NCBI GenBank assembly: GCA_963824805.1 | Contig: CAWGQZ010000047.1 | Coordinates: 1-64,000 of the forward strand | Length of the DNA stretch: 64,000 nucleotides | Direction: 5' to 3' | Source of the DNA: DATBAT01 sp963824805 | GTDB taxonomy: Bacteria; Acidobacteriota; Terriglobia; Terriglobales; Acidobacteriaceae | Shown: positions 26,815-36,220 of the stretch, in pieces | How positions within the stretch are numbered: the first letter of the stretch is position 1 | Layout of the letters: the number at the start of each line of letters is the position of its first letter | The notes under the pieces: model-generated | Told to the model about the DNA's origin: nothing | The model's database searches: none | The model's input: only the letters and a program-made list of their open reading frames with translations | Position numbers and translations under genes: made by a program

Positions 26815-28986
26815 TCACTTTCGCGCTACCACATCCTCATACAACTCCGGCAACCGCTTGGCGCTCTCTTTCGAATCCCCGAAGCGCGCACCCTCATAAT
26901 GTTCCGTAAATACCGCCACCTTCTTCTGTAAAGGTGGGTCTTCAATGGATGCCAAAAATTCGCGCGGCGTCTGGGCCTCTGACTTCCTCCAGCCGCGCCT
27001 CCCGACCGAAATCGCCATCCGCTCGTACCATAGAGCGGCCGCTAGCCGCGGAGCATCCGCCGGGTGGACCACAAGCCTGCGACGCACCCAGAACCGTCGA
27101 AGCCGGCTGACGTTCACCAGCAACATCAAACAGAGAATTCCCGTCGCAGCGAATATGCCCCATTGCCTCGGGAATGCTCCGACGGAAGTCGCAAGCTTGC
27201 GTGCTTTACTCAACCATCGTCGATAGTGTCCCCGGTACCACTCCTGCGACTGACGGATCCATTGCCGGCCCCCAGCCACAGCTTCCTGTCCTAATATCTG
27301 TTGCTGGCCGGAGTCATAGCTCACGACCCAGTCGCGCCAGAATGATTTGGCAGCGTCCAGATATAGCAAGGCTCGCCTCCACAAGGTTGGAGCAACCGGC
27401 GCTCCCGACGGAGTCGGATCAAAACCAACCCAGCCATACTGCGGAAAGTATCCCTCTACCCAGGCGTGGGCATCGCTGGCGCGAATTACATATTGCGAAG
27501 TCAGATCGTTGAATTCCCCGCCATGGAAGCCTGTGACCATCCGGGATGGTATTCCCAGCCCGCGCAGCATGACGGCCATCGCCGAGGCAAAGTATTCGCA
27601 ATGCCCTTTCTTTCGAACAAACAAGAACTCTGCAATGGGATCATTGGCTAACGTGCCCGGTAATTCCAGGGTATAGCCGAATTGGGTTCGCAGATAGCGC
27701 TCGATCGCCATTGCCCGTTCATAGTCGGTCCGCGAGCTGGTTGTGATTTGCCGAGCCAGGGCAAGAACTCTAGGATCGAGCCGTGGCAGACTCAGGTTCG
27801 TCTCTTCCGCCTGCGGGACGTCATAATCCACGGTTTGCGTGGGCGGTGCGGGTTCGAGGTCGGACCAGGCCTCATAGCGGCTGACCGGATGCGCTCCATC
27901 GATGTTGAACACAGCACCGGCCCGGTCAATGGCTACCGCACGGTAGTGACCGCGCAAGACGGAAGCTGTGGGCGCGAGGAAAAAGACATCCGTACCGATT
28001 GGCTCCATCAGCACGCTGTAGTGAATCGATTGCCCGGCGCTTGCCGAGGCTCGCCGCAATGCCGGCCTGCGATCCGGCGGGGCCACAGAGAAGTCTCCGC
28101 CCGGGGTGTGAGGAGCGATGTGGCGCGATTGCGGATTCGACCACCTTCTGCCATTGAAATTGCTTAGCGATACTCCGCGCCACTTCAAATCGTGACTTCC
28201 GCCATCGTCCCCTTCGATGCGAATGTGCATCACTACCGCACGCGATTGCTGAATCTGGCCAATGCCTCCGAGTTCGACCTGGTCGCTGAATCCAGTTTCG
28301 ATGGTGCTCTTATGAGCAAAGGCTCCGAGGTAGCTGCCCGAAATCCGGGGCAATACGAAGAAAATCGCTGCGGCCACCAAAAGAATCGCAAATACGATGA
28401 TTGGCGATAGCTTGCTGAGCGAGGCCAACATTTGCTTTTGTGCAGGCTCTTGGCCCGAATTGGTTGGCTCGATCGTGGCCCTGGACGCAGTGCGCTTCAT
28501 CTCGACTAACATCACCGTGCTCACCGCGACCAGCAAAAACAATGAAAACGCAACCAGGAAAATGCTGTCTACGGTGAGGATGGCGGCCGCCAGCACCAGC
28601 AGAAACGCAATCAATGAAAGGAAGTAGTAGTCGCGGTCCTTCCGCGCCGAGTACAGGCGCACCACCATCACAAACACCACTAGGTGGACAGTTGCAGTCA
28701 CAAAACTTCCGGAGATCAGGAAGAAATCACCTAGATAGAACGCGACATAGCCCAGAGTCAGAAAGGTAGTCCACGACTCGGGAATCAGCAAAGACTGATT
28801 GGTAGCCAATCCGTAGCCCCGCAACAAGAGTGCACTACCAGCGAACAAAACTGTAACGACGTCCAACTGTTGCGTGGAAGCTAGCGTCCCAAAGCCAATC
28901 GCCACCAGAAGATGTACAGATATCTCGAAGTATCGCTGAATGCCGCCGGAAATCGTCGCGGTGCGGATGGTGGGCGCCGAAGCCAT
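26815..28986 (-). CDS. TgpA-like membrane transglutaminase-fold protein
   Basis: 723 residues. The N-terminal ~200 residues form a DUF3488 membrane region of about six helices. A periplasmic linker follows, then a transglutaminase-like cysteine-protease-fold domain with catalytic triad motifs GHCEYFASAMAVMLRGLG (Cys), SDAHAWVEGYFP (His) and GWVGFDPTPSG (Asp). A further TM segment is near residue 615, with a DUF4129-like cytoplasmic tail. In other bacteria such proteins sit in MoxR/DUF58 operons; neither gene is adjacent here. The substrate is unknown. Confidence 0.88.
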   Translation of the reverse strand: MASAPTIRTATISGGIQRYFEISVHLLVAIGFGTLASTQQLDVVTVLFAGSALLLRGYGLATNQSLLIPESWTTFLTLGYVAFYLGDFFLISGSFVTATVHLVVFVMVVRLYSARKDRDYYFLSLIAFLLVLAAAILTVDSIFLVAFSLFLLVAVSTVMLVEMKRTASRATIEPTNSGQEPAQKQMLASLSKLSPIIVFAILLVAAAIFFVLPRISGSYLGAFAHKSTIETGFSDQVELGGIGQIQQSRAVVMHIRIEGDDGGSHDLKWRGVSLSNFNGRRWSNPQSRHIAPHTPGGDFSVAPPDRRPALRRASASAGQSIHYSVLMEPIGTDVFFLAPTASVLRGHYRAVAIDRAGAVFNIDGAHPVSRYEAWSDLEPAPPTQTVDYDVPQAEETNLSLPRLDPRVLALARQITTSSRTDYERAMAIERYLRTQFGYTLELPGTLANDPIAEFLFVRKKGHCEYFASAMAVMLRGLGIPSRMVTGFHGGEFNDLTSQYVIRASDAHAWVEGYFPQYGWVGFDPTPSGAPVAPTLWRRALLYLDAAKSFWRDWVVSYDSGQQQILGQEAVAGGRQWIRQSQEWYRGHYRRWLSKARKLATSVGAFPRQWGIFAATGILCLMLLVNVSRLRRFWVRRRLVVHPADAPRLAAALWYERMAISVGRRGWRKSEAQTPREFLASIEDPPLQKKVAVFTEHYEGARFGDSKESAKRLPELYEDVVARK

Positions 28987-29104
28987 AACCCTATTGTTTG
29001 CGATTTAGGAGAAGAATGGAAGGGTACCATTGTCAGCAGGGGAGCCAGCATCTTGCCCCATAGCTCCAACCGAACTGTTGTTGCGGGCCCTGCGAATCAT
29101 CAAA

Positions 29105-29136
29105 AGAAAGGCAGCCTGTAAGCAGGCTGCCTTTCT
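29105..29136 (-). terminator. Strong terminator of the minus-strand barrel gene
   Basis: A perfect 14-bp stem AGAAAGGCAGCCTG/CAGGCTGCCTTTCT closes over a four-base loop. On the minus strand it is followed by CTTTCTTTTG, a T-rich tail. It lies just downstream of the stop at 29153. Confidence 0.8.
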
Positions 29137-29152
29137 AACCAGCGATTTCCCG

Positions 29153-29743
29153 TCAGAACCGGAAATGGGGCCCGAAGGTGACGCGCAGATTGTGCCGGGC
29201 ACCATCATCGAAGTAAATCTCGTCGCCTACGTCCAGTCGCAGCCCGACCGGGCCCAGGAAGCCTTCGACACCAGCGCCTGGATAAAGTGCAAACTTGGTG
29301 TCGCCGCTGGTCACCCCACCCAGAGCGCCCTGAAAACCGCTGCTGGCATTTTGATCAGAGACGCTGAAGTTAACAAAACCAACTTTGCCGGTCACGAACA
29401 CCCGGAATGCTGAAGACCGTCCTGCCTGGAAACGCGGTCCAAAGAGGGCATGCAGAGGACGCAGGCCGACATTCACAAACTGGGTGGTCACGCCGTTGGA
29501 GAAGGTACTGGTGAAATTGCGCTTAAAATCATAGGCCATCTCAGCTTCCAGGGCCACGTTGGGGTGGACATTGAAAGAAGCACGGCCGCCAATGCCGACA
29601 AAGTTGATATCAGGTGTAGTGCGATCCAGCCGAAAATAGTCCGCGAATACCCCGACCTCGCCGTGGTCATAAGTCTGTGCCATCACCATGGAAGGCATGG
29701 CGAAGCAGAAGCCGATTAGAGCCATTAAAAGACTGCGTCTCAT
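29153..29743 (-). CDS. Outer-membrane beta-barrel protein
   Basis: 196 residues. Start at 29743 is supported by AAGGAG ten bases upstream and a signal peptide (MRRSLLMALIGFCFAMPSM, cleaved after VMAQ). The mature protein reads as an eight-strand OmpA-like barrel (GEVGVFADYFRLD, VGIGGRASFNVHPNVALEAE, FALYPGAGVEGFLGPVGLRL) and ends VTFGPHFRF with a C-terminal Phe. An in-frame extension to 29800 lacks a ribosome site. It is similar in type to the barrel at 26112, without obvious close identity. Confidence 0.75.
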   Translation of the reverse strand: MRRSLLMALIGFCFAMPSMVMAQTYDHGEVGVFADYFRLDRTTPDINFVGIGGRASFNVHPNVALEAEMAYDFKRNFTSTFSNGVTTQFVNVGLRPLHALFGPRFQAGRSSAFRVFVTGKVGFVNFSVSDQNASSGFQGALGGVTSGDTKFALYPGAGVEGFLGPVGLRLDVGDEIYFDDGARHNLRVTFGPHFRF

Positions 29744-29800
29744 ACGATTGCTTTTCTCCTTAAAATTTCCTGGTGCCTGCGGTTCAGCCGCCGGCAGCAA

Positions 29801-30237
29801 GACGTGTGACTCATAAGTACCCCAAACGGGCGGTTGGATGCCCTCCCAAGGGCTATGGTTGGTATGATTTGAGGGGATGCGATTGACCGCAAGGATTCTC
29901 TTGATATTTATGAATCTAAGCCCTTTATCGGATCATCTACCCAGCCGGCAGGAGGCAGTTTTAGGAAATGTCAGCGGCGGTTGCGCGGCCCACACAACTG
30001 CTGTGGCGAAGTCGGGTTATAGGGTAATTGGGAAGTGCTTGGATGCGGAATCAGATCGGAATTCTGGGCTCAGACGACATTTTAGAGTTACCATTGGGGC
30101 GGGCCGGGTTTGGCGGGTAGTGCCAATCTGGTCTGATAGCCTCGTCCAGCGAACTTTACAGACGCGAATCGCTGCAAATCTGTACAACGAAATAATGTTA
30201 GGCCCGCATCAGACTAGGTGCGGCCTGAAAAGGCCAG
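29801..30237. other. Intergenic region upstream of the ECF sigma gene
   Basis: About 430 bases without a convincing gene. A possible 124-codon plus-strand frame has no ribosome site and no recognisable protein pattern. The region must hold the promoters of the divergent barrel gene and the sigma factor gene; I could not pick a clear sigma70 or ECF-type site. Confidence 0.4.
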
Positions 30238-30852
30238 TTGACGACCGCTAGAAAACTAAAGAGCAAAGACCTCAACGAAGCCGAGGCCATTGAGCGGGCC
30301 AAGCAAGGAGACGCGGAAGCGTTTGAAACCTTGTACGACCTGCACCGGCGCCGGGTGTATTCGTTGTGCTTGCGAATGACGGCCAATACGGCGGAAGCCG
30401 AGGACCTGACCCAGGAAGCTTTCTTGCAGTTGTTCCGCAAGATCGGAACGTTTCGCGGGGAGTCGGCATTTTCAACCTGGCTGCATCGCATGGCAGTCAA
30501 TGTAGTGCTCATGCGGTTGCGCAAAAAGGGCCTGCCGCTGGTTCCACTGGAAGACACGGTGGAAACCGAAGAAGAAGGGCCGAAGAAGGAACTGGGGGCG
30601 CCGGACGCGGTGCTGGCCGGTTCGGTGGATCGGATGGAGTTACAACGTGCGGTTGAAGCGTTGCCTCCAGGTTACCGTTCGATTTTTGTATTGCACGATG
30701 TAGAAGGGTACGAACACAACGAAATTGCCAGTCTGGTTGGTTGTTCGATTGGCAACAGCAAGTCGCAATTGCACAAAGCGCGCATGAAATTGCGTGAGCT
30801 CCTGAAGACGAGCAGAGCCGAAAAGGCCATAAAGCCGTGGGGAGCAAAGTGA
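30238..30852 (+). CDS. ECF (RpoE-like) sigma factor
   Basis: Extracytoplasmic-function sigma factor of 204 residues. Region 2 is IERAKQGDAEAFETLYDLH to AEDLTQEAFLQLFRKIGTFRG (-10 recognition, core binding) and region 4 is LPPGYRSIFVLHDVEGY plus NEIASLVGCSIGNSKSQLHKAR (-35 recognition helix-turn-helix). The start is the TTG at 30238; an in-frame TGA at 30226 excludes longer forms and no ATG is available nearby. The zinc-type anti-sigma gene starts 28 bases downstream. Confidence 0.92.
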   Translation: MTTARKLKSKDLNEAEAIERAKQGDAEAFETLYDLHRRRVYSLCLRMTANTAEAEDLTQEAFLQLFRKIGTFRGESAFSTWLHRMAVNVVLMRLRKKGLPLVPLEDTVETEEEGPKKELGAPDAVLAGSVDRMELQRAVEALPPGYRSIFVLHDVEGYEHNEIASLVGCSIGNSKSQLHKARMKLRELLKTSRAEKAIKPWGAK

Positions 30853-30880
30853 CTGAGGGGGCGCTGGGGAGAGAGATAGT

Positions 30881-31529
30881 ATGACCTGTGCTGATTTTGA
30901 GAAGATCTTGCCCGATGTTGTCGAAGGCGTACGCAGTATTGACCAGGAATCCCATCTTAAAGTCCTGCCCAAGCTGCCTGGATCTGGTCGCAGATTTAGA
31001 GCTCATTTTTCGAGAAGCGCGCCAGCTAGAAGGTTTGTACGAGCCCAGCCCGCGCGTCTGGAACTCCATTGAAGCGACCCTGCGGCAAGAGGGCATCATT
31101 CGAGCGCCCAAGCCGGCGCTGGTGCCCCCGTTTCGGAGGTCTTGGGCGTCCGCGTGGATAATGGCCCCGGCCGTCGCGGTAATTCTGTTGGCAGTAGGCC
31201 TCTTCTATCAGCGGCAAAGCCACCTCCAGACCGCCATCCCTAGCGGAGAAGTGATTTCAGCTACTTTGCGCGCCGACAATAACCGCCCGGTAAGGCCACG
31301 GGGCGAGGGCAAGGAAGATCATGGTCTTTTGGAAGCAGTGAACTTCCCTACCCCTGCAGTTCGCGCCACCTATGAAGCCAATCTCAAGGACGTGAATGCT
31401 TATATCGAGGATGCGGAAGCTTCTGCCAGGCAGAATCCTACCGATGAGGAAGCACAGCAGTCCCTGATGAACGCGTATGAGCAAAAATCGATGGTGTATG
31501 AAATGGCCTTAGACCGCTCTCAGCCGTAA
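30881..31529 (+). CDS. Zinc-type anti-sigma factor, frameshifted
   Basis: Membrane anti-sigma factor, about 215 residues. The true start is MTCADFEKILPDVVEG at 30881; one extra A in CTTAAAGTCC near 30958-30961 breaks the frame. Rejoined, it reads C3...HLKSCPSC, the HxxxCxxC zinc site of ZAS/zf-HC2 anti-sigma domains. One TM helix follows at about residues 88-107 (WIMAPAVAVILLAVGLFY), then a periplasmic helical domain. It should sequester the adjacent ECF sigma at the membrane. An internal start at 30888 without the first cysteine is not credible. Confidence 0.82.
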
Positions 31530-31574
31530 GCGATGGTCATGAACGTCCAAGTGGCAGAAGTTGGGAGAAATCAA

Positions 31575-32423
31575 ATGGAAAGCAGTCAGCGCGTTGCGAA
31601 ATTGGCTCTGGTAGCAATCATCGGAGCTGCGACTCTGGCCTCAAGCGAGACGCGCAAGGAATTTCGCTATACCGTAGGACCGAGGGCAAGTGTATCGGTC
31701 ATCAATCAGTATGGTCCGATCTCTGTAAAGCCTAGCGGTGGCAATCAGGTATTGGTAACAGCCGTTCTGCACTCCGACAAAGCGGAAATCGACCAACGCC
31801 AGAACGGAAGCCGCCTAGATATCACCTCCCACCTTCTCCCCGGAGCTGATGCCGACAGTGGACGGGTGGAATACGAAATTTCGGTACCTGCTGATGCCAG
31901 CCTGACGCTCCACTCCAGCACCGGCCCCATCAAGGTGGAAAAGCTTCACGGTGACGTTACTCTGGAAGGCGCCAGCGCCGCCATCGAGGTGCACGACATT
32001 CATGACGCGCATGTCCACGTAAAAACGATGAACGGTCCGGTCACCCTGGGCAACATACGGGACGGACACGTGGAAATTGCCTCTGTCAGCGGCGACATCA
32101 ATTTGAGTTCCGTAAGCGGCAGCCTGGTGGAAGTCAGTTCCACGAGTGGCAAGATCCGCTACGACGGTGACTTTGGCGCGGGCGGACGCTACTCGCTCTC
32201 CAGCCATTCCGGCGACATCGAAGCTATGGCACCCGCCTATGCTTCCATTGACGTGGTCGCTCGATCGGTGAACGGAAGTGTCGAAAACGATTTCCCTCTA
32301 GAACCCGAACACACCTCTTTCGTGGTCAAGGCAGGGAGTGCCTTTGCAGGTACCCTGGGCAAGGCCGCATCTTCGGTTAAGTTGTTTACTTTCAGTGGTA
32401 AAATCCACCTCAAGAAGCGCTAA
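31575..32423 (+). CDS. DUF4097 beta-strand-repeat protein
   Basis: 282 residues. Start at 31575 has GGGAG eight bases upstream and gives a signal-like N terminus (VAKLALVAIIGAATLASSE). The body is a repetitive right-handed beta structure typical of DUF4097/adhesin-like proteins: LHSSTGPIKVEKLHGDVTLE, VEIASVSGDINLSSVSG, LVEVSSTSGKIRYDG and LSSHSGDIEA. Such proteins often follow ECF sigma/anti-sigma pairs in Acidobacteria. Role unknown; envelope stress is inferred from context. Confidence 0.82.
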   Translation: MESSQRVAKLALVAIIGAATLASSETRKEFRYTVGPRASVSVINQYGPISVKPSGGNQVLVTAVLHSDKAEIDQRQNGSRLDITSHLLPGADADSGRVEYEISVPADASLTLHSSTGPIKVEKLHGDVTLEGASAAIEVHDIHDAHVHVKTMNGPVTLGNIRDGHVEIASVSGDINLSSVSGSLVEVSSTSGKIRYDGDFGAGGRYSLSSHSGDIEAMAPAYASIDVVARSVNGSVENDFPLEPEHTSFVVKAGSAFAGTLGKAASSVKLFTFSGKIHLKKR

Positions 32424-32431
32424 GACTCTTT

Positions 32432-32451
32432 CGGGCGGCACAAGCCGCCCG
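32432..32451. terminator. GC hairpin after the DUF4097 gene
   Basis: CGGGCGGC, loop ACAA, GCCGCCCG: a perfect 8-bp stem eight bases after the stop. It has no T-run, so it may attenuate or protect a 3' end; aroK starts 16 bases downstream. Confidence 0.45.
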
Positions 32452-32466
32452 GGTTACCCGGCAAGC

Positions 32467-33063
32467 ATGAAATCCCACTCGGGGTCGCGCGCCGACCTTA
32501 AAACGCCTGCACGTCTGTCAGCCTCTCCAGTGCGGGCAGTTTTCCTGGTGGGCTTCATGGGGGCGGGAAAAACCAGCGTGGGAAAGGCACTATCCCAAGA
32601 CTTGGGCTGGCCGTTTGAAGACCTCGACGACCGTTTAGAGAGCCGCGAAGGACGCACGGTGGAACAGATTTTTCGCGAATCCGGGGAACAGGCGTTCCGG
32701 CGGGCAGAGACTGCGGCCTTGCGGGAACTCCTGGATGAGTTGGGACCCGCCCCAAAGATTGTGGCCCTGGGTGGAGGCGCATTCGTTCAGCCGGAAAACG
32801 CAGAATTCCTGGAGCGTGCAGACGTGACTTCGGTCTTTCTCGATGGTCCGGTGGAAGAGCTCTTTAAGCGGTGCCATAAGCAGCCGGTTGAGCGGCCACT
32901 GCGCGGGAATTTGGAACAATTCCAGCAACTCTACCAAGTGAGGCGGCCTCACTATTTGAAAGCGAAATTGCGGATCGATACAGCGTCGAAGGACGTGGAG
33001 GCCGTGGCTGGCGAACTTCGCCGATCCCTCCCAATAGCGCAGGAGACAGGTCATGAGACTTAG
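32467..33063 (+). CDS. aroK: Shikimate kinase
   Basis: Phosphorylates shikimate in chorismate synthesis, cytosolic. About 198 residues from the ATG at 32467. It has the P-loop FLVGFMGAGKTSVGKAL, DLDDRLESREGRTVEQIF (substrate site Asp and Arg), FRESGEQAFRRAE, VALGGGAFVQ and the lid RPLRGN. About 25 residues precede the usual domain start. The 3' end overlaps the next gene by 11 bases. Confidence 0.93.
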   Translation: MKSHSGSRADLKTPARLSASPVRAVFLVGFMGAGKTSVGKALSQDLGWPFEDLDDRLESREGRTVEQIFRESGEQAFRRAETAALRELLDELGPAPKIVALGGGAFVQPENAEFLERADVTSVFLDGPVEELFKRCHKQPVERPLRGNLEQFQQLYQVRRPHYLKAKLRIDTASKDVEAVAGELRRSLPIAQETGHET

Positions 33064-33793
33064 CAAGCTGATTGCACTCGTCGCGTTCTCGCTGTTATGG
33101 ACACTTGGCGCAGCCGCCAAAGAGAAGGACAAACAGCCTGCGGGGGACCTCGTCGACTCCGGTTCGTTCGGCATTTTCCTTAATGACAAGCGGGTTGCCA
33201 CTGAAACTTTTTCTGTCCACCAATCGAAGGGTGGCGACAGTACCGCGGTCTCACAGTTCAAGGAAGAAGGTAGCAACAACCCTTCCCAGCGTTCTGAGAT
33301 GCAGATGAATACATCGGGCGCCCTGATCCGCTATGAGTGGCACGAGCTGTCCCCCGGAAAGAGCGAGATCGTCCTCGTTCCGAATAACGAATTCCTGGTT
33401 GAACGCGTGGTGGAAAATCCGGGTGATAAAGCGAAAGAAAAGCCATTCTTGATGCCGAATACCTCGGTAATACTCGACAATAATTTCTTCATTCACCGGG
33501 AAATTCTGGTGTGGAAGTATATGGCATCGAGTTGTCCGCTGGAGAACGGGCGCATGAAGTGCGGACCGGCTCAATTCGGAGCCATCATTCCCCAGGAAAG
33601 AGACTCGGTCCGGATCAACATAACTCCGGTCTCGCAAGAAAAAGTCACCCTGAACGGTACCCAGCGGGAGTTAGTGCATCTGAGCTTGAAAGTCGAAGAT
33701 GCCGATTGGGATCTTTGGCTTGACCCGCAGGATCACTTCAAGCTGATGCGAGTCGGCCGCGTGGGAGAAAACATTCAGATCGTGCGCGACTAA
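33053..33793 (+). CDS. Secreted protein of unknown function
   Basis: 246 residues. Signal peptide (LIALVAFSLLWTLGAAA) and then a beta-rich body: GSFGIFLNDKRVATETFSV, ALIRYEWHELSPGKSEIVLV, NTSVILDNNFFIHREILVW and HLSLKVEDADWDLWLDPQDH. The pattern of a substrate-less beta-sheet sandwich resembles periplasmic DUF6134/DUF3108-like proteins. Two cysteines (SCPLENGRMKC) could form a disulfide. It overlaps aroK and is followed 18 bases later by an AI-2E permease, so it is co-transcribed. Confidence 0.6.
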   Translation: MRLSKLIALVAFSLLWTLGAAAKEKDKQPAGDLVDSGSFGIFLNDKRVATETFSVHQSKGGDSTAVSQFKEEGSNNPSQRSEMQMNTSGALIRYEWHELSPGKSEIVLVPNNEFLVERVVENPGDKAKEKPFLMPNTSVILDNNFFIHREILVWKYMASSCPLENGRMKCGPAQFGAIIPQERDSVRINITPVSQEKVTLNGTQRELVHLSLKVEDADWDLWLDPQDHFKLMRVGRVGENIQIVRD

Positions 33794-33811
33794 GCCCCGA
33801 ATGACCCGCGA

Positions 33812-34909
33812 ATGATATCTTTCATCGATCTCCGAAGTGTCCGGGTCATTGTCACTATTCTGCTTTTTGCCGTGGCGCTCAGCTTTCTGTACGCTGCACG
33901 ACAGACGTTGATGGCGTTTCTGTTCGCTATCTTCTTTGCCTACCTGATGGATCCCGCGGTTTCCCGAGTCGAACGGCTGGTACGCAGCCGTGCTCGGGCC
34001 GTGGCTGTGATCTACCTGCTTCTGGTGGTCACGCTGGGTACATTTTTTTTCTTTATGGGACCGCAGATCGGCCGCCAGGCACAACACTTGGGCGCGTCGA
34101 TTCCTCCTTTGCTGAGAAATATTGGGTCAGGCAACATCGCGAATGACATTGGATTCGAACGTGGCTGGAGCTATGAAACCCGTGATCAGGTCAGGGTGTT
34201 CCTGGCCAGCCACCGCGATACCATGGCGGCGCTTGCCCAGAGCGCCGGGGTCAAGGTTGCCGAAGTGGCCAAACAGGCATGGTTATTGATACTGGTCCCG
34301 ATTTTAGCGGCTTTTTTTCTTAACGATGGCCGCCAGTTCGGCGAAGTTGTACTGACCTTCGCCGGACCGCGCCCGCAGCGCGAATTCGTTGAGGGCGTCC
34401 TGCAGGACCTGAACCAGATGCTGGCCCAGTTCATCCGCGCTCAATTGACCCTCGCCGGACTCTCGATGGTGGCCTACAGCTCCTTCATGGGGGCCATGCG
34501 CGTGCCCAATTCCCTGGTACTGGGTATCGCTGGTGGAATGATGGAATTCATTCCTGTGGTCGGTCCACTGGTTGCTGGAGTCATGATTGTGGGCGTATCC
34601 CTGATCGAGGGATACCGTCACTGGTTCATTCTCCTGATTTTCCTCGGGGTCTGGCGAATCGTGCAGGACTACGTCGTCTCCCCTAGGATTATGGGAAAGA
34701 GCATGGAATTGCATCCCTTGGCGGCTATTTTCGGAGTACTCGCCGGGGCCGAAATTGGCGGCGTGCTGGGCATCTACCTGTCGATCCCGGTCATGGCAAG
34801 CCTGCGAATCGTATGGCGCCGCTGGCGCCTTTATGCTGAGAAGCGGCGCTTCGGTCCGCTCAATGAGTACATCTTCGGCGAGCCGGCAGGCCGTAAACTG
34901 CCGGGGTAG
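33812..34909 (+). CDS. AI-2E family permease, copy 1
   Basis: Integral membrane protein of 365 residues in the PF01594 (AI-2E/PerM) family, with about seven TM segments: VIVTILLFAVALSFLYAA, MAFLFAIFFAYLMDP, AVIYLLLVVTLGTFFFF, a central loop, LILVPILAAFFLNDG, and the C-terminal conserved PNSLVLGIAGGMMEFIPVVGPL and YVVSPRIMGKSMELHP. The family includes Na+/H+ antiporters and putative autoinducer exporters; the substrate is not deducible. Confidence 0.88.
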   Translation: MISFIDLRSVRVIVTILLFAVALSFLYAARQTLMAFLFAIFFAYLMDPAVSRVERLVRSRARAVAVIYLLLVVTLGTFFFFMGPQIGRQAQHLGASIPPLLRNIGSGNIANDIGFERGWSYETRDQVRVFLASHRDTMAALAQSAGVKVAEVAKQAWLLILVPILAAFFLNDGRQFGEVVLTFAGPRPQREFVEGVLQDLNQMLAQFIRAQLTLAGLSMVAYSSFMGAMRVPNSLVLGIAGGMMEFIPVVGPLVAGVMIVGVSLIEGYRHWFILLIFLGVWRIVQDYVVSPRIMGKSMELHPLAAIFGVLAGAEIGGVLGIYLSIPVMASLRIVWRRWRLYAEKRRFGPLNEYIFGEPAGRKLPG

Positions 34910-35127
34910 CACTTCCCTCAAGCTTGTGCAGCGCTTTGGAAAACTGGGCGCTGTTCGAACCATTCCAAGTCGCCGAGGGACCCTCGAAGCCATTCCGGCA
35001 AATGACCCGGCGATGCCGCAAGCCCTCTCACGAAGTTAGGCCGGAGGCTCAGTCCTGCATAATCCGGCTAGGGGACCCTGGCGTTGTCTGATTTGACAAG
35101 TTTGCTTCAAACCCAGAAAGTCACTAG

Positions 35128-36135
35128 ATGGCCGCACGCCACAAGTCGGACATTCTTTTTACCGTTGCGATCCTGGTTGGCCTGGCGTTGATTTTTCGGC
35201 TGCGCGAAATTCTGCTGCTTATCTATGTAAGCGCGTTGTTTGCTGTGGTAACCACTCCCTTTGTACAACGCGTGCAGAAGCATTTTGGAAAGCGTCACGT
35301 TGGCAAGGGCATCGCCCTGGTGCTGCTGCTGGCCATGGGAGCCACGGTGGCCGCCCTATTCGCATGGTTCGTGCTGCCGCCGATCTTCCGCGATATTCAC
35401 CAGCTTGCCAGCGACCTTCCGGATAAAATCTCGCGCCTGCAAGACCGGATTCAAAATATGCCCTGGCTCGACCGGATTAGCCACGAATCATGGCAAAAAC
35501 ACTCGGGTGACATAGCCGGAGCGCTGGCCAAGGCGGTCCCAAACCTAGCGGGACTGATTGTTGCTTTCTTCAGTGTTTTGATCATGATTGCTTACTTTAT
35601 TCTGGACGGCGAACGCGCTGAGCGCTGGTTCATTTCCATGATGTCGCCGGCCACCGGAGACCGTTTGCACGAGACCATGCTCCGGGCCCGCGACCGATTG
35701 CAGCGCTGGTTGACCGGCCAGCTGTCGCTGATGTTCATCCTTGGCTTTTTAACCTTCGTGGTTTACGGCCTGCTAGGCATCCGATATTTCACAGTGCTCG
35801 CGGTGTTTACGGGATTGGCCAACATCATTCCGATTATCGGCCCAATTGTTTCCATTGCACTGGCGGTCACCATAGCGGCATTCGATTCCTGGACCAAAGT
35901 CCTCGGCGTACTCATTTTTTATATTACCTACCAGCAACTAGAAAATGCCGTCCTGACTCCGCGAATCATGAAAGCAACCGTGGGATTGCCCAGCTTAGCG
36001 GTAATCATTGCACTGGCAATTGGCGGCGATCTTGGAGGATTTCTCGGCGCGCTGGTAGCAGTTCCTTCGGCGGCTATCGTCTGCGAACTGGCAGAGGAAT
36101 ACCTCATCAAGCCCTCACGTCGCACCCAAGACTAG
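35128..36135 (+). CDS. AI-2E family permease, copy 2
   Basis: A second PF01594 protein of 335 residues, 218 bases after the first. Its motifs are the same: LLLIYVSALFAVVTTPFVQR, LSLMFILGFLTFVVYGLLGI, LANIIPIIGPIVSIALA and NAVLTPRIMKATVGLPSLAV, ending GGFLGALVAVPSAAIVCELAEEYL. Sequence divergence between the copies suggests an old duplication. A TTGACA at 35093 could be part of its own promoter, but no matching -10 is clear. Confidence 0.88.
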   Translation: MAARHKSDILFTVAILVGLALIFRLREILLLIYVSALFAVVTTPFVQRVQKHFGKRHVGKGIALVLLLAMGATVAALFAWFVLPPIFRDIHQLASDLPDKISRLQDRIQNMPWLDRISHESWQKHSGDIAGALAKAVPNLAGLIVAFFSVLIMIAYFILDGERAERWFISMMSPATGDRLHETMLRARDRLQRWLTGQLSLMFILGFLTFVVYGLLGIRYFTVLAVFTGLANIIPIIGPIVSIALAVTIAAFDSWTKVLGVLIFYITYQQLENAVLTPRIMKATVGLPSLAVIIALAIGGDLGGFLGALVAVPSAAIVCELAEEYLIKPSRRTQD

Positions 36136-36220
36136 ACACTCTACTTTGTACAGTCGATAACGAGCACTAGGGTTTCGTCGCTCGCGCAGTGCGCTGTTGT
36201 AAAATTCAAATCCATACACT

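Noticed and set aside
29877..30251. 124-codon plus-strand frame before the sigma gene
   Set aside because: No ribosome site, no protein-like pattern, and it overlaps the sigma factor start.
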